A stretch of 64,000 nucleotides of DNA from the NCBI RefSeq assembly GCF_964199755.1, contig NC_133906.1, forward strand, positions 21,823,419 through 21,887,418, in the 5' to 3' direction. The notes below the pieces were generated by a model, which did not search any database, had not been told where the DNA came from, and worked only from the letters and a program-made list of their open reading frames with translations. This document shows, in pieces, positions 45,101 through 56,850 of the stretch. This DNA comes from Larus michahellis (Eukaryota; Chordata; Aves; Charadriiformes; Laridae). The position numbers and the translations under genes were made by a program. Every line of letters starts with the position of its first letter. Position 1 is the stretch's first letter.

Positions 45101-48100
45101 CGCGTGGGTGGGTGGTTCCTGGCAATAGACTGTCCTGACCCTGAAAGGCGAGGGCTGCCTGTCTCTGCCGGGGCCCTGGAGTGTCCTTGCGTGTGGTCCT
45201 TTCCCTTCTCCCCAAGATACGGTTTGGCTGGGTAAGGGCTGCCAGGCTGCCCAGGGTCAGGCAGGTGGTTGGCACCGCCGTTGGCACCGCAGTTCTTCAC
45301 TGGACTCTCTTGTATCTCCCCTGCCAGTGATTTTTTGACCTTGGCTTATTCTTGCTGTGCCCTTTTCCTTCCTAGCCCTTGGGGCCAGTCTCAAACTGCC
45401 AAGGATCGACAGTCAGTCCTGAGTCAGTCCTTAATGGGCCCTTCCTATGTGGAGGAGGAGTAGAGCTTGTGGGGAGGAAGGCAATGTGTGGTGTCTCATG
45501 TACTGATGTGCCGCGGTTCTGTGCCAGAGGAGCTGTGGGGCAGCCCCAGGGAGGTGATGCAGCGGGGATCTGTCAGATTTGACAGGCGCTGCTGTCACTC
45601 GCAGGCAGCCCCCGAAGCTGCTGGAGACCCCCACCACCCCTGTGTTTGACCCTGAGAAGTTGCGGCTGATAGAGGACGCTGAGGACTGGCAACCCCGTGC
45701 CACCAACACCCAGTCCCGCTCCTTCCTCAAACTGGCCCGTCTGACGGGCACAGACAGCAGTAAGTTCCCGCAGGTCCCGGTGCTGCCTGGGGGTGCCCAG
45801 CTTTGCTGGAGCAACTGGAACCAGATAAAGGCTGGGATGTGTCGTGGCAGTGGAGCTTTGGTTTTGGCCCCGTCTGTCCCCTCGGGGGAGGCTGAGCTGG
45901 GGGGTTTTACCCGGGGCTGTGCGTGGGATGATGGTGGAGCCGCTGGGCTGGGGCCGTGCTCTGCCCCGTGGCCGGGCAGGGCTGTGTGTTGCGCAGGAGG
46001 ATGGTGGGACGGGAGGTCGGTTTTCCTTCCTTTCCCTCCCATTCCCGCTGTCCCTGGGCCTTGGTTGCTGCAGACTGACCCTGTTTCCTCCTTTCTGTCC
46101 TGCTGCGCTCAGTGGAGGATCATGAGGATGAGCTTGTTAAAACGCCCAGGTAAGGGGCGAGGGTCCCAGGGCGGCAGCAGGAGCCACAGGGGTGCCCACC
46201 CTGGGCTTGGCCAACCTGGAGCTCAGCCCACCCGGCTGGTTCGGCCTCGCACTCACTGCTTGCGGTGACTCTGGGAAAGCACTTTGCCCTGTTGCTCTGA
46301 CTTCTTTTTCCCTTGCCTTCTCCTCCGTCCTCCCGTTCCCCCTCTGTCCTCTCCCCGTAGCCGAGCTGTTGGCGGAGCCGCAGAGCCCGCCCTGTGCTCG
46401 CCCTGCGATGGGCACCACCAGCGCTCAGCCACTGCTCTGACTGTCACCACCGGGAGGGTCCTGCCCGGGCACGCGCCTGCCAGGCAGGTTGTCCCCAGCT
46501 GGGGTGTCCCTGTACCGGGCAGGACCCGCTGGGCACTGCTGACACAAGCTGGGGAGCCTGAGCTGCGCTGTCACTTCTTGAGCCAGTGGGATCTGGAGGA
46601 GGCTGGTAGCACTGGCAGCACCTTGCTGGGGGTGTGAGGAGGTGCTGGGCAGCGCCTGGACCTTGGGCACGATGTCCCGTGAGCCTGCGTGGGGCTGCAG
46701 GGCAGCCGGGCAGAACTGGGTGAGTGTTGCAGGCTGCTCCGTGGGGCTGGGGATGCACACAGCAGGGATGCAATGACCCACGGATCAGACATTGACTGTT
46801 GTGCCGCCGTTTTTTTCGATGCCACAGGGATGCCCGTGAGTCCAGCTGGGGCACGGGGCAGCAATGGTGAGTGCTGGGGTCTGGAGAGGGGGTCCACGTG
46901 TGTGAGGGCGCCTTTGGGAGCGCTGCCCTGTGCCATGGTGCGGGCAGGGTCCATGTGTGCTGCAGGCTGAGCGCCTGCCCTGTGTCACTCGCAGGCAGCC
47001 CCCGCAGCCGCAGGAGCCCCCCAGCACCCCTGCGTGTGACCCCGGGAAGTTGCGTCTGATAGAGGATGCTGAGGGCTGGCAGCCCCGCACCGGGACCTCC
47101 CAGTCCCGCTCCTTCCGCAAACTGGCCCGTCTGACGGGCACGGACGGCAGTAAGTTCCCGCAGGTCCCGGTGCTGCCTGGGCGTGCCCGGCTTTGCTGGA
47201 GCAACTGGAACCAGATAAAGGCTGGGATGTATCATGGCAGCGGAGCTTTAGTTTTGGCTCCTCTGTCCCCTCGGGGGAGGCTGAGCTGGGGGGTTTTACC
47301 CGGGGCTGTGCGTGGGATGATGGTGGAGCCGCTGGGCTGGGGCCGTGCTCTGCCCCGTGGCCGGGCAGGGCTGTGTGTTGCGCAGGAGGATGGTGGGAGG
47401 AGAGGTCGGTTTTCCTTCCTTTCCCGCTGTTCCTGGGCCTTGATTGCTGCAGACTGACCCTGTTTCCTCCTTTCTGTCCTGCTGCGCTCAGTGGAGGATC
47501 ATGAGGATGAGCTTGTTAAAACGCCCAGGTAAGGGGCGAGGGTCCCAGGGCGGCAGCAGGAGCCACGGGGCTGCATCCCGGGCATGCCTCTGGGCACTGA
47601 GCTGGGGATGCCGAGCTGCGCCTCTTGGGCAAATGGGGAATGGAGGAGGCTGGTGGCACTGGTACACTGTGCTTGGTGTGTTGGGAGGTGTTGGGCAGTG
47701 CCCGGGCCTTGGGTGCAAGAGCCTGTGAGCCTGCCCTAGGTGTGCGGGGTGGCTGGGCAGAGCTGGGTGAGATCCTTTGGCTGATTCACCCTCGGGCTTG
47801 CTGCTTGCAGTCACTGCGGGGAGGCTTTTTGCCCTGTTGCTGTTTCTTCTCTCCTTCTCCTGTGTCCGCTCCCCATAACTGAGCTGTTGGCAGAGCCGGC
47901 CCTGTGCTCGCCCTGCAGTGGGCACCACCAGCACTCAGCCACTGCTCTGATCGTCACCTCGTGAGGGTCCTACCCGGGCACACGCCTGCCAGGCAGATTG
48001 TCCCCAACTGTGGTGTCTTTACAGTGGGTTGTCCCTGTGCCAGGCAGGACGCCCTGGGTACCACTGGCACCGAGCTGGGGAGGCCAAGCTGCACCGAGGT

Positions 48101-51100
48101 GACCCAGACACAGTGGGTAGGGGTGGCTGGTGGCACTGGCAACACCTTGCTGGGGGTGTTGGGAGGCACTGGGCAGCACCTGGACCTGGGGTGTGATCTC
48201 CCATGGGGCTGCGGAGCGTCTGCAAGGCTGGTTTGGAGTGAATGCTGCGGGCACCTTCATGGGGCTCATGCCTCTGTGGGTCTGAGGGTGCAAACGTGAG
48301 GGATGCGCTGAGCCATGAATCAAACACTGACTGTTGTGCCGCCGTTTTTCCAATGCCACAGGGATGCCCGTGGGTCCAGCTGGGGCACGGGGCAGCAATG
48401 GTGAGTGCTGGGGTCTGGCAAAGGGGTTGGCATGCGTGAGGGCGCCTTTGGGAGCGCTGCCCTGTGCCATGGTGCGGGCAGGGTCCATGTGTGCTGCAGG
48501 CTGAGCGCCTGCCCTGTGTCACTCGCAGGCAGCCCCCGCAGCCACAGGAGCCCCCCAGCACCCCTGCGTGTGACCCCGGGAAGTTGCGTCTGATAGAGGA
48601 TGCTGAGGGCTGGCAGCCCCGCACCGGGACCTCCCAGTCCCGCTCCTTCCGCAAACTGGCCCGTCTGACGGGCACGGACGGCAGTAAGTTCCCGCAGGTC
48701 CCGGTGCTGCCCGTCTGACGGGGGTTGCTGGACTTTGCCAGTGTACCCAGAACGCGGTGGAGGCTGTGGGGTGATGTTGCACCAGGGGCTTGATTTTGGC
48801 CCTCTGTGGCCCCTCTGTGCAGGTTGAGCTGGTGGGAGCTGCCCGGGGCTGTGCGTGGGATGGGGCCATGCAGGTGCTGCTGGGCTGGGGCCGTGCTTTG
48901 CCCCGTGGCCGGGCAGGGCTGTGTGGCTGGGGCATTGGGATGGGAGTTCTGTGGGACGGGAGGTCGGTTTTCCTTCCTTTCCCTCCCCTTCCCGCTGTCC
49001 CTGGGCCTCGTTTGCTGCAGACTCACCCTGTCTCCTCCTTTCTCTCCTGCTGCGCTCAGTGGAGGATCGTGAGGATGAGCTTGTTAAAAAGCCCAGGTAA
49101 GGGGAGCGTGTGCCAGGGCGGCAGCAGGAGCCATGGGGTGCCCACCTGGGGCTAAGCCCACCCGGCTGGTTCACCCTCGCGCTCACTGCTTGGGGTGACT
49201 CTGGGAAAGCTCTTTGTCCTGTTGCTCTTTCTTCTCTCCTCTCCTCCTTCTCCATCTGCCCGTTCCTTCTCTGTCCTCTCCCTCTCCTCAGAGCCGAGCT
49301 GTTGGCAGAGCCGGCCGTTTGCTCGCCCCGTGACGGGCACCACCAGCACTCAGCCACTGCTCTGACCATCACCTCGTGAGGGTCCTGCCCGGGCACGTGC
49401 CTGCCAGGCAGGCCGTCCCCAACCTGTGGTGTCTTTCCAGTGGGTTGTCTCCGTGCCGGGCAGGACCCAGTGGGCACTGCTGGCACCGAGCAGGTGAGGC
49501 CGAGCTGAACCAACATGACACAGTGGACAATTGTCCAGTGTGGGTTGTTGGGATCACTGTCCGGTTGGGGACAGCCTGCCTGACAGCCGGCTGGTGGCAC
49601 TGGCAACAAACACCTTGCTGGGGTGCTGGGAGGCGCTGGGCAGTGCCTGGATCTGGGGCACGATGTCCTGTGGGGCTGCGGGGTGGCTGCAAGGCTGGTT
49701 TGGAGTGAATGCTGCCGGTATCTTTGTGGAGCCATGCCTCTGTAGGGCCGGGGGTTGCGTGTGAGAGGGATGGACTGAGTCGTGAATCAAACACTGACTG
49801 TTGTGCCGCCGTTTTTCCAATGCCACAGGGATGCCCGTGGGTCCAGCTGGGGCACGGGGCAGCAATGGTGAGTGCTGGGGTCTGGCAAGGGGGTTGGCAT
49901 GCGTGAGGGCGCCTTTGGGAGCGCTGCCCTGTGCCATGGTGCGGGCAGGGTCCATGTGTGCTGCGGGCTGAGTGCCTGCCCTGTGTCACTCGCAGGCAGC
50001 CCCCGCAGCCACAGGAGCCCCCCAGCACCCCTGCGTGTGACCCCGGGAAGTTGCGTCTCATAGAGGATGCTGAGGACTGGCAGCCCCGCACCGGGACCTC
50101 CCAGTCCCGCTCCTTCCGCAAACTGGCCCGTCTGACGGGCACGGACGGCAGTAAGTTCCTGCAGGTCCCGGTGCTGCCCGTCTGACGGGGGTTGCTGGAC
50201 TTTGCCAGTGTACCCAGAACGCGGTGGAGGCTGTGGGGTGATGTTGCACCAGGGGCTTGATTTTGGCCCTCTGTGGCCCCTCTGTGCAGGTTGAGGTGGT
50301 GGGGTTTACCCGTGGCTGTGCGTGGGCTCGTGGTGGAGCTGCTGGGCTGGGGCCGTGCTTTGCCCCGTGGCCGGGCAGGGCTGTGCGTTGGGGGTAGGTG
50401 GGCGGCAGGAGGAGAGGTCGTTTTGTTCTTCCTTGCCCTTCCCTTCCTTTCCCGCTGTCCCTGGGCTTTGGTTGCTGCAGACTGACTTTGTCTCCTCCTT
50501 TCTCTCCTGCTGCGCTCAGTGGAGGATCATGATGATGTGTTTGTTAAAAAGCCCAGGTAAGGGGAGCGTGTGCCAGGGCGGCAGCAGGAGCCATGGGGCT
50601 GCAGGCCTCCGGGTGCTGCTGGCACTGAGCAGGGGATGCCATGGTCTCCCGGACACAGTGTGGGGGGAGGCTGGTGGCACTGGGAAAACCTGGCTGTGGG
50701 TGTTTGATGTTTGGGCAGCATCTGCACCTGGGGCGCGATGTCCCATGAGCCTGGCGTGGGGCTGCGGGGTGGCCAGGCAGAGCTGGGACAGTGCCGCTGT
50801 CTTCTCCGTGGGTGCCTGGCCCTGTGTGGAGCCAAGGAAGGGAGTCGAGAGCGGGGGCCATGCCTTGCCCCAGGCAGTCCATCAGGGTTACGCACAGCTC
50901 CTTTTCCCATTGCCTCTCCCTGATGCCTCCTGCCCCGGCACTGTGACCGCTGCGTCCCAGCTCTTCCCGGTTTGCTCTGACGCAAGTAAACGCTCCTGTA
51001 TTTGTAGCCATCTGCTTCTCGCCTTCACCCTGCAGAGGCGCAGAGCCGCCGGCTCTCCCTCTGTCCCTGTCCCCTCTCAGGTGGGCTGCGTCTCTCTGGC

Positions 51101-53572
51101 CCTGGCTTGCCCTGCCTGCTCCCAAGCCCAGTGCTGGCAGCCTGTGGGGGCAGCACAAGCCTTGCCCCCGCCCCAGGACCAGCCTGGCCCTGCCTAGCCG
51201 GAGGGATGGCAGAGCCCTGCCTGTCCCCAGCTCTGCCAGAGCTGGACCTGGGGGCTTCCTGCACAGGGTCGGGTCCAAGCCCCTCTGCACCCCAATGAGG
51301 CTGGGGGCAACCATGGTGTGCGAGTGGGCAGCCGGGGTCTGCATGATCCTGGGGTCCCTGGTCAGCCCAGAGCTGGCAGCGGGGCCCTGGCAGGCCTGCG
51401 CTTCCTCCCACCGCTCCCCAGACCACCATGATATCTGCCAGAGACCCTGGAGTGCTGTGTCTCTGCAGGGCTGAAGGTGCTTGGCTGGTCCCCTGTCACC
51501 AAACCAGCTGGTGGCTGGGCACGGGGGCTTGGCTGGCTCCTGCCTGCTCGTTGGGGTGGGGGGGCCCTGCCTGCACACACAAGCCCGCCGGGCAGAGGGG
51601 GCGAGCAGGGCAGCCTGGATTAACTGCTTGTTCTGTAGCCAGGTCTCCGTGCTGGACCCGTCCCCAGGAGCAGCGATGAAGACGGAGCCAGGACTGGGTG
51701 AGCAAAATATTTCTTCTGGTCTCGGGGGAAGTGGGGCGAGGGTGCCGGGGGGATGCTACTTGCCCAGCTGTGGGTGCTGGGAGGGGGCTGCCAAGGGATG
51801 AGGAGCACCATCCTGGAGACTTGTATGTGCGCGCAGCCGCCAGGACCCCTGCTGCCACCCCCGGCCCTGCCAGCCGCCCGCCCTGGGCTGTGGACCCCTC
51901 GTTCGCTGAGCGCTACGCCCCAGACAAGACGAGCACGGTGGTGAGCAAGCACAGCCAGCCGGCCACGCCGACCCCCATGCAGAACCGCAGCTCCATCGTG
52001 CAGGCGGCGCAGCAGGCCCCCGAGGGGCCCGGCCGTACGCCCCTCTGCTACAAGTGCAACAAGGTCATCAGGTGAGCCCTGGCCACCACGGCCGCCATGC
52101 CACCGTCCTGGGCCACAGCATGGCTGACGTGGCTCTGTCCTGCTGCAGGGGACGCTACCTGGTGGCGCTGGGACATTATTACCACCCCGAGGAGTTCACC
52201 TGCTGCCAGTGCAGGAAGGTGCTGGATGAGGGTGGCTTCTTTGAGGAGAAAGGCTCCATCTTCTGCCCCAAGTGCTACGACACGCGCTACGCGCCCAGCT
52301 GCGCCAAGTGCAAGAAGAAGATCACTGGGGTGAGTGTCCCTCAGCCTGCCCCACACCTCCTGTCCCTGCTCACCTGTGGGTCCCCAGCTCTGTTCCTTCC
52401 CATCTTGATCCCATCCCCAGGGATCCCTTGTCCCTTTCTGCCCTGGGAGGGGGTCCCCCGCGGCGCAGGGTGGTCCTGCACCTGGCTGACAGCCATTCCC
52501 CTCCAGGAGGTCATGCACGCGCTGAAGATGACCTGGCACGTGCAGTGCTTCACCTGTGCTGCCTGCAAAACTCCCATCCGCAACCGTGCCTTCTACATGG
52601 AGGAGGGACAGCCCTACTGCGAGAGAGGTAGGACCCGAGGACCCCACATGGCCCCAGGCACTGCTGGGGCTCAGCACCTGGCCGAGGGGGTGGGGGGTGA
52701 GCCGCCCTGTGCAGTGGGGCTCTCCCCACGCCATGGAGAAGGCAGGGACCCTGCTCCTGTGGCCCCTGAGCCCTCCATCCCGGTCCTCCGAGGCTGCTGG
52801 GTAGTGCCATCACTCCCACGTTGCCATGGCGATGACGGAGGATGTACATCAAAGGCGAGTGCTGCATCCTGGGAGATGAGGTTTGCCTCCTCCCTGCCAC
52901 CCGGTGGCGGCCGGGGCCACCCCGCATGCACAGGCATCTCGCCTGGCTGTCTCGGGCATCGTCCCCCGGGCGCTGGAAGCAGATTCTCCCCAGGCTGTGC
53001 CTGTGGGATCACAGCTGTGCTGCAGCCCTGCTCCCCTGGGACGAGGGGCTGCGGTCCAGGGAAACACTGACCTGGGCTCTGCCTCTCCTCGCAGACTACG
53101 AGAAGATGTTTGGCACCAAGTGCCGCGGCTGCGACTTCAAGATTGACGCTGGGGACCGGTTCCTGGAGGCGCTGGGGTTCAGCTGGCACGACACTTGCTT
53201 CGTCTGTGCGGTGAGCCATGCGCCTTCCTCCCCGGCTGCTGGTGGGGACCGTGGCTCTCCCTGGCAGTCGTGCCCTGCGTGGGGCGCACCAGCAGCGTGG
53301 GGTCCCTGCTGCCACGAGGTTTTTCCCCACTTGGCTCTGCGCTGGTGGCTTGGGCCCCTGCTCTGAGCCTGCTGCTCCCTGGCACCTGTGCGATGCTGGT
53401 GCTGAGCCCTGGGTCATGGCCGGCGGGGGGGACCCGGGGGCTGGCTCAGCCCTCCTGACCTGAGCCCCTGTGTTCTTCTCCCCAGATCTGCCAGACCAAC
53501 CTGGAAGGGAAGACGTTCTACTCCAAGAAGGACAAGCCGCTCTGCAAGAGCCACGCTTTCTCCCACGTGTGA
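39199..53572 (+). CDS. PDLIM7: PDLIM7 (Enigma), PDZ-LIM protein with four tandem linker cassettes
   Basis: Actin- and Z-disc-associated scaffold. Exons: 39199-39294, 42814-42965, 43272-43302, 44030-44202, 45605-45759, 46113-46149, 46828-46866, 46995-47149, 47492-47528, 48362-48400, 48529-48683, 49060-49096, 49829-49867, 49996-50150, 50520-50556, 51639-51697, 51837-52071, 52149-52329, 52507-52627, 53095-53210, 53486-53572; 711 residues (human 457). The PDZ starts [20 protein letters not shown]. An upstream in-frame ATG (39,190) adds only MGD; the inner ATG matches the mammalian start. Three C-terminal LIM domains (about 534-711) end KSHAFSHV with all zinc ligands present. The linker motif QSRSF-x-x-LA-x-LTGT occurs once in human PDLIM7, PDLIM5 and LDB3 but four times here. 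Dropping the three extra cassettes leaves 480 residues. The 3.5-kb intron after exon 39,294 shows nothing recognisable. Confidence 0.92.
45605..46149 (+). repeat. PDLIM7: PDLIM7 cassette copy 1 (two exons)
   Basis: The 155-base exon encodes [20 protein letters not shown] then [20 protein letters not shown] and [11 protein letters not shown]. The 37-base exon (46,113-46,149) encodes [12 protein letters not shown]. This is the most divergent protein copy and the only one lacking the 39-base leader exon, so it is probably nearest the ancestral single copy. Its intron after the first exon is nearly identical to that of copy 2. Confidence 0.85.
46828..47528 (+). repeat. PDLIM7: PDLIM7 cassette copy 2 (39 + 155 + 37 base exons)
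   Basis: The leader exon 46,828-46,866 encodes [14 protein letters not shown] across its junctions. Exon 46,995-47,149 carries [20 protein letters not shown] and exon 47,492-47,528 [12 protein letters not shown]. The three exons total 231 bases (77 residues), phase 2 in and phase 2 out. The long exon matches copies 3 and 4, while the following intron matches copy 1. Confidence 0.85.
48362..49096 (+). repeat. PDLIM7: PDLIM7 cassette copy 3 (39 + 155 + 37 base exons)
   Basis: Exons are 48,362-48,400 ([14 protein letters not shown]), 48,529-48,683 and 49,060-49,096 ([12 protein letters not shown]). The long exon differs from copy 2 by one silent change that I could see. The intron after it opens with a second copy of the exon-internal CCGTCTGACGGG and is shared with copy 4. 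Confidence 0.85.
49829..50556 (+). repeat. PDLIM7: PDLIM7 cassette copy 4 (39 + 155 + 37 base exons)
   Basis: Exons are 49,829-49,867, 49,996-50,150 ([19 protein letters not shown]) and 50,520-50,556 ([12 protein letters not shown]). Donor and acceptor dinucleotides are intact throughout. The next exon (51,639) begins in the phase this copy leaves. Confidence 0.85.
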
Positions 53573-54443
53573 GGGGCGGGAGTTCAGCTGTGCCCACGCG
53601 TGCCCCTGGCCCTGCATGCTCCTCTCCCCCTCCCCTGCTGCCCCCAGGGAGCCAGGCTGGGCCCTCACCCCTTCCCCTTGCTCCTGCCTCTTTCCTGGCA
53701 GCTCCTGGCCCAGCTCCAGCCGGAGGTGACGCTGGGCCCAGAGCCCCTTATAGTCGGGTGGCTTCTTCAGTGTCCCCCGGCTGGCCCCAGGAGCCCCAGG
53801 AAGGAGACGCTGCATGGATCTCCTGCCCCTGAGCCACACAGCATGGTGGCCATGGCCGAGCCTGGAGTCAGGGTGGGTCTAGCACAGCAGACTCCATCGT
53901 TCGGCTGGGGCCCGGCTGCCTGGCAGCTCAGTGCCGGGGCAGGGATGCTCCTGGCACATCCCTGAGCGGGTGAGGACCAGCTCCCCAGCCCCCTGCCACG
54001 CTCTCCCCCACCTTCCTCGCTGTGTGCTTAGTGCATAGGGCTGGAGACCCGGCCCCGCTCCCCTGCCAGGGTCCTGCCCATGGCAACCCCCTGGCCACCC
54101 TGCAAACGGCTGCGGTGGCTTCCTACCCCGGCTGCGTGCCAGGGAGGGTCTGTACCTCGTGTCCCCCCACCCCACTGGCCTGCTGAGCTCCTGGGGCTGG
54201 TGTGCGGCAGCACCCCCAGCCTGGCCATGCTGGGAAGCAGGGCAGCGTGCCAAGCCCACCCCAGCCGCGGGCTAGCAGTGTGTGCTGGTGGCCGGCCGGC
54301 CCGCGGGCTCCCACAAGGCTTGGGAACAGCTTCCTACCAAAGAGCGCCTGCCACTGCTGTCCCAGGCCGGTAAATGCCTCTCCCAAACCCACACTCTCCA
54401 GTTGGGCTGCTGCTGATGTAGCCACGGTGCTTTTAGTGCCTTT

Positions 54444-54449
54444 AATAAA
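54444..54449 (+). terminator. PDLIM7: PDLIM7 poly(A) signal
   Basis: AATAAA in TTTAATAAACAC, about 870 bases after the stop and followed by a GT-rich stretch. It defines a 3'UTR from 53,573 to about 54,470. Confidence 0.8.
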
Positions 54450-54469
54450 CACTTCTTCACAAATGCCGG

Positions 54470-56850
54470 TTGTCTTGGGGCTTGTGGTTTTGCCGAGAGA
54501 GGTGTGGCTGGCTGGGAAGGTCAGAACCGGCCCCCCTGGGACCTGACTCAGCTCCCTCCAGCTTTCTGGGGGAAATCTTGGCCTCAGATTTCTCCTCCTC
54601 TGCCTTTGTCAGCCCAGGCTGGACCCCTCATGTCACCTGGGTCATCCCTCTCTCTTAGTAGCAGGCAGGACCGCTAATTAATCCAGGGGACAAAGCTGCA
54701 GCAAGGGGAGATGGGGCAGATGTCCAGCCCTGCAAGGGAGTCCCCGCTTACCCGGCGGTGTCCCCTGGTCCCTGCTGTGCCCTGGCCCCGAGTCCTGTGC
54801 AGGGGATGAGAAGTCATGGGGCACGCGTGGGCCACGTGCACCGGCTCTGGGCGCGCTCCGGCGTAGAGCAGCCAAGCGTTCGCTCATGCGATGCAGCTGC
54901 TGTCCCGAAGGACGGGTGCGAGGCCATGCCGGCACCTCCGGCTGGAACGGGCTCGGGGGCAGTGGGTGTGGGGAAGAGCCGCTCCTCCCGCTCTGGCAGC
55001 TGGAATGGTCATTAATAATTGCAGCTCTTACTGCGATGAGCAATTGTAAGGAAAATTGTCTTGCTAATCTACTGGAAGGTTCTGCCGGGGGCAGGAGCTG
55101 GCTGCAGGGAGCCAAACGCCTCCCGGCATCACCCAGAGCTGGCCTGTGGCTGCGGTGCCACATCCCCCCGGGGCCACGTCTCCCCGGTGCCAGCTGCAGG
55201 AGCGCGAAGCCACATCAAAGATGGGGAGGGGAAAGTGGGAGCGATGGAGGCAGGCTGGGTGCTCAGGCTGGGGCGCATGCGGGCGACGGGACGGTCACGC
55301 AGAGGAGCAGCAGGAGACGGCTGCGAAAAGGGACAGAAACAGCCGGCGCCTGCCTGGCAGGGCCAGAATGAGCAGGGATGTGGTAAGTGCCCAAGCGTGC
55401 GTCCCAGCTGCACAGCCAAGGTCAGGGGAAGTGCAGGGGAAGGTGAGGTGACCGTGGCCCCACGTGAGCAGCCACCGAGCCAGCCCTGGCTCAGCCGGGA
55501 CGGCATCCCGTGAGCGGAGGGCGGGGAAGGGGCAGGGGGAGGCAGCCGTGCGGGACGGAGCCTGATGGGGTAGCGCAGCCTGAGAACAGGTTGTGCCAGC
55601 TCAGCCCCGGGGTACCCGGCTTTGGAGCAGGGCCAGGGGCAAGAGCAGCGGGAGCCGAGCATCTCCCTTCTGCTGTGCAAGGCCTGCACCCGCTGAGGGC
55701 TCAGCCCCTTCTGGTTGGCACCCTGTTGCCTCTGGTCCCTACTGATGACGTCTCTTACCACCCAAGGTGCCTCCGCGCTCCGCCGGGAGCTGCTCTTGCC
55801 CACCAGCTCTGCGCACCATGCGAGGAGCTTGTGCAGAGGCAGCGGAAGGAGGGTCTCGGGTGGGCTGCGGAGGTGGAGCCTGGGGAGGGGCCGCTGCCGC
55901 CCTGCTCGGAGAACAAAGCCTGGCGGCGGCAGGCTCAGGGCTCCCACCATGTCCCTGAGCGGGGTCCCACCACATCCACCCCCAAAGCCGCCTGAGCTGC
56001 TCGTGGGGTGCCTGACGCAGCCCCGGCCCCCGCGCTGGCCCCGGCAGCTGCTCCACAGCTGTCCACAAACTCTTGCAGCCTCTTAGGGCGGCTCCGGCTC
56101 TGGCCTGGCTCGGAAATGTGGCTGCAAGGAGGGTGTGCAGGCGTGGGGGGAGCAGGCAGGGCCCGCAGCACCCTGTCCTGCATCCCACTGATCTCGGGGG
56201 GGCTCATCCACAGGCTGCTCTGAAGGGCTTGGTTCGGGAAGAGCCACCAACCTGCGGGGATCAGGCCCTGCACGCTCCCCACTGCCGCTCCGGCATGGAG
56301 ATGCCTTCGGCATGGTTCTGGTCCGGGATGTGTCGGTGATGGGGGTTGGGGGGGCAGGGAGGGGCAGGGTGATGCTGCCCTGGACCCAGCTGGGAGCCCC
56401 CGCAGAGCCCTGCATGGGTCAGCGCGAAAGCAACGTTGTGGGTTCACACGGAGGCAAAAACCTCCTGGAAAAGGTGCTGTCGTGCACAGCCTGGCGGGTC
56501 CTGAGGAGACCGGGGGGGGCGTTGGGAGCGGCGGGGATGGAGGGACAGGCGGGCAGCAAAGGGGTCCCTACAAAGGCAGCACCCACAGACACCTCGTGCA
56601 GCAGCAGGGGCGCGGCTGGACGTGACGGTGCCATGCCCTTGGAAAAGAAACCTCAGGGCACCGGGTCTTGGGGCAGAGGGGAACTGAGGGCACAGGGTTC
56701 CAGACGCACTCTGTCCCCAGGGTGGAGGGGACACAGGGCAGGGGGGGGTCTGGGGTGCTGCAGAGGAGCACCCAGCATGCGAGGTCCCAGGGGTGCAGGG
56801 TCCGCGGGAGGGGGTAGCACAGGACCCCCAGGGCAGAGGGGGGAGCCCAG
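54470..56850. other. Intergenic DNA between PDLIM7 and DBN1
   Basis: No exon with both good coding content and splice signals is visible on either strand. Open frames here are GC-driven and show no recognisable domain. The one compositional landmark is the AT-rich element at 55,005-55,075. Confidence 0.6.
55005..55075. promoter_or_regulatory. AT-rich element with paired TAAT/ATTG motifs
   Basis: A 70-base AT-rich island in very GC-rich spacer. It contains CATTAATAATTGC and GCAATTGT in opposite orientation, plus TGCTAATC, all homeodomain-type cores. The contrast suggests a conserved enhancer about 2.3 kb upstream of DBN1; this is inferred from composition only. Confidence 0.35.

Noticed and set aside
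48320-49735. 471-residue minus-strand open frame across the PDLIM7 cassettes
   Set aside because: It is a shadow of the repeated region: similar antisense frames recur in each copy because the copies are similar, and it has no start context or domain.
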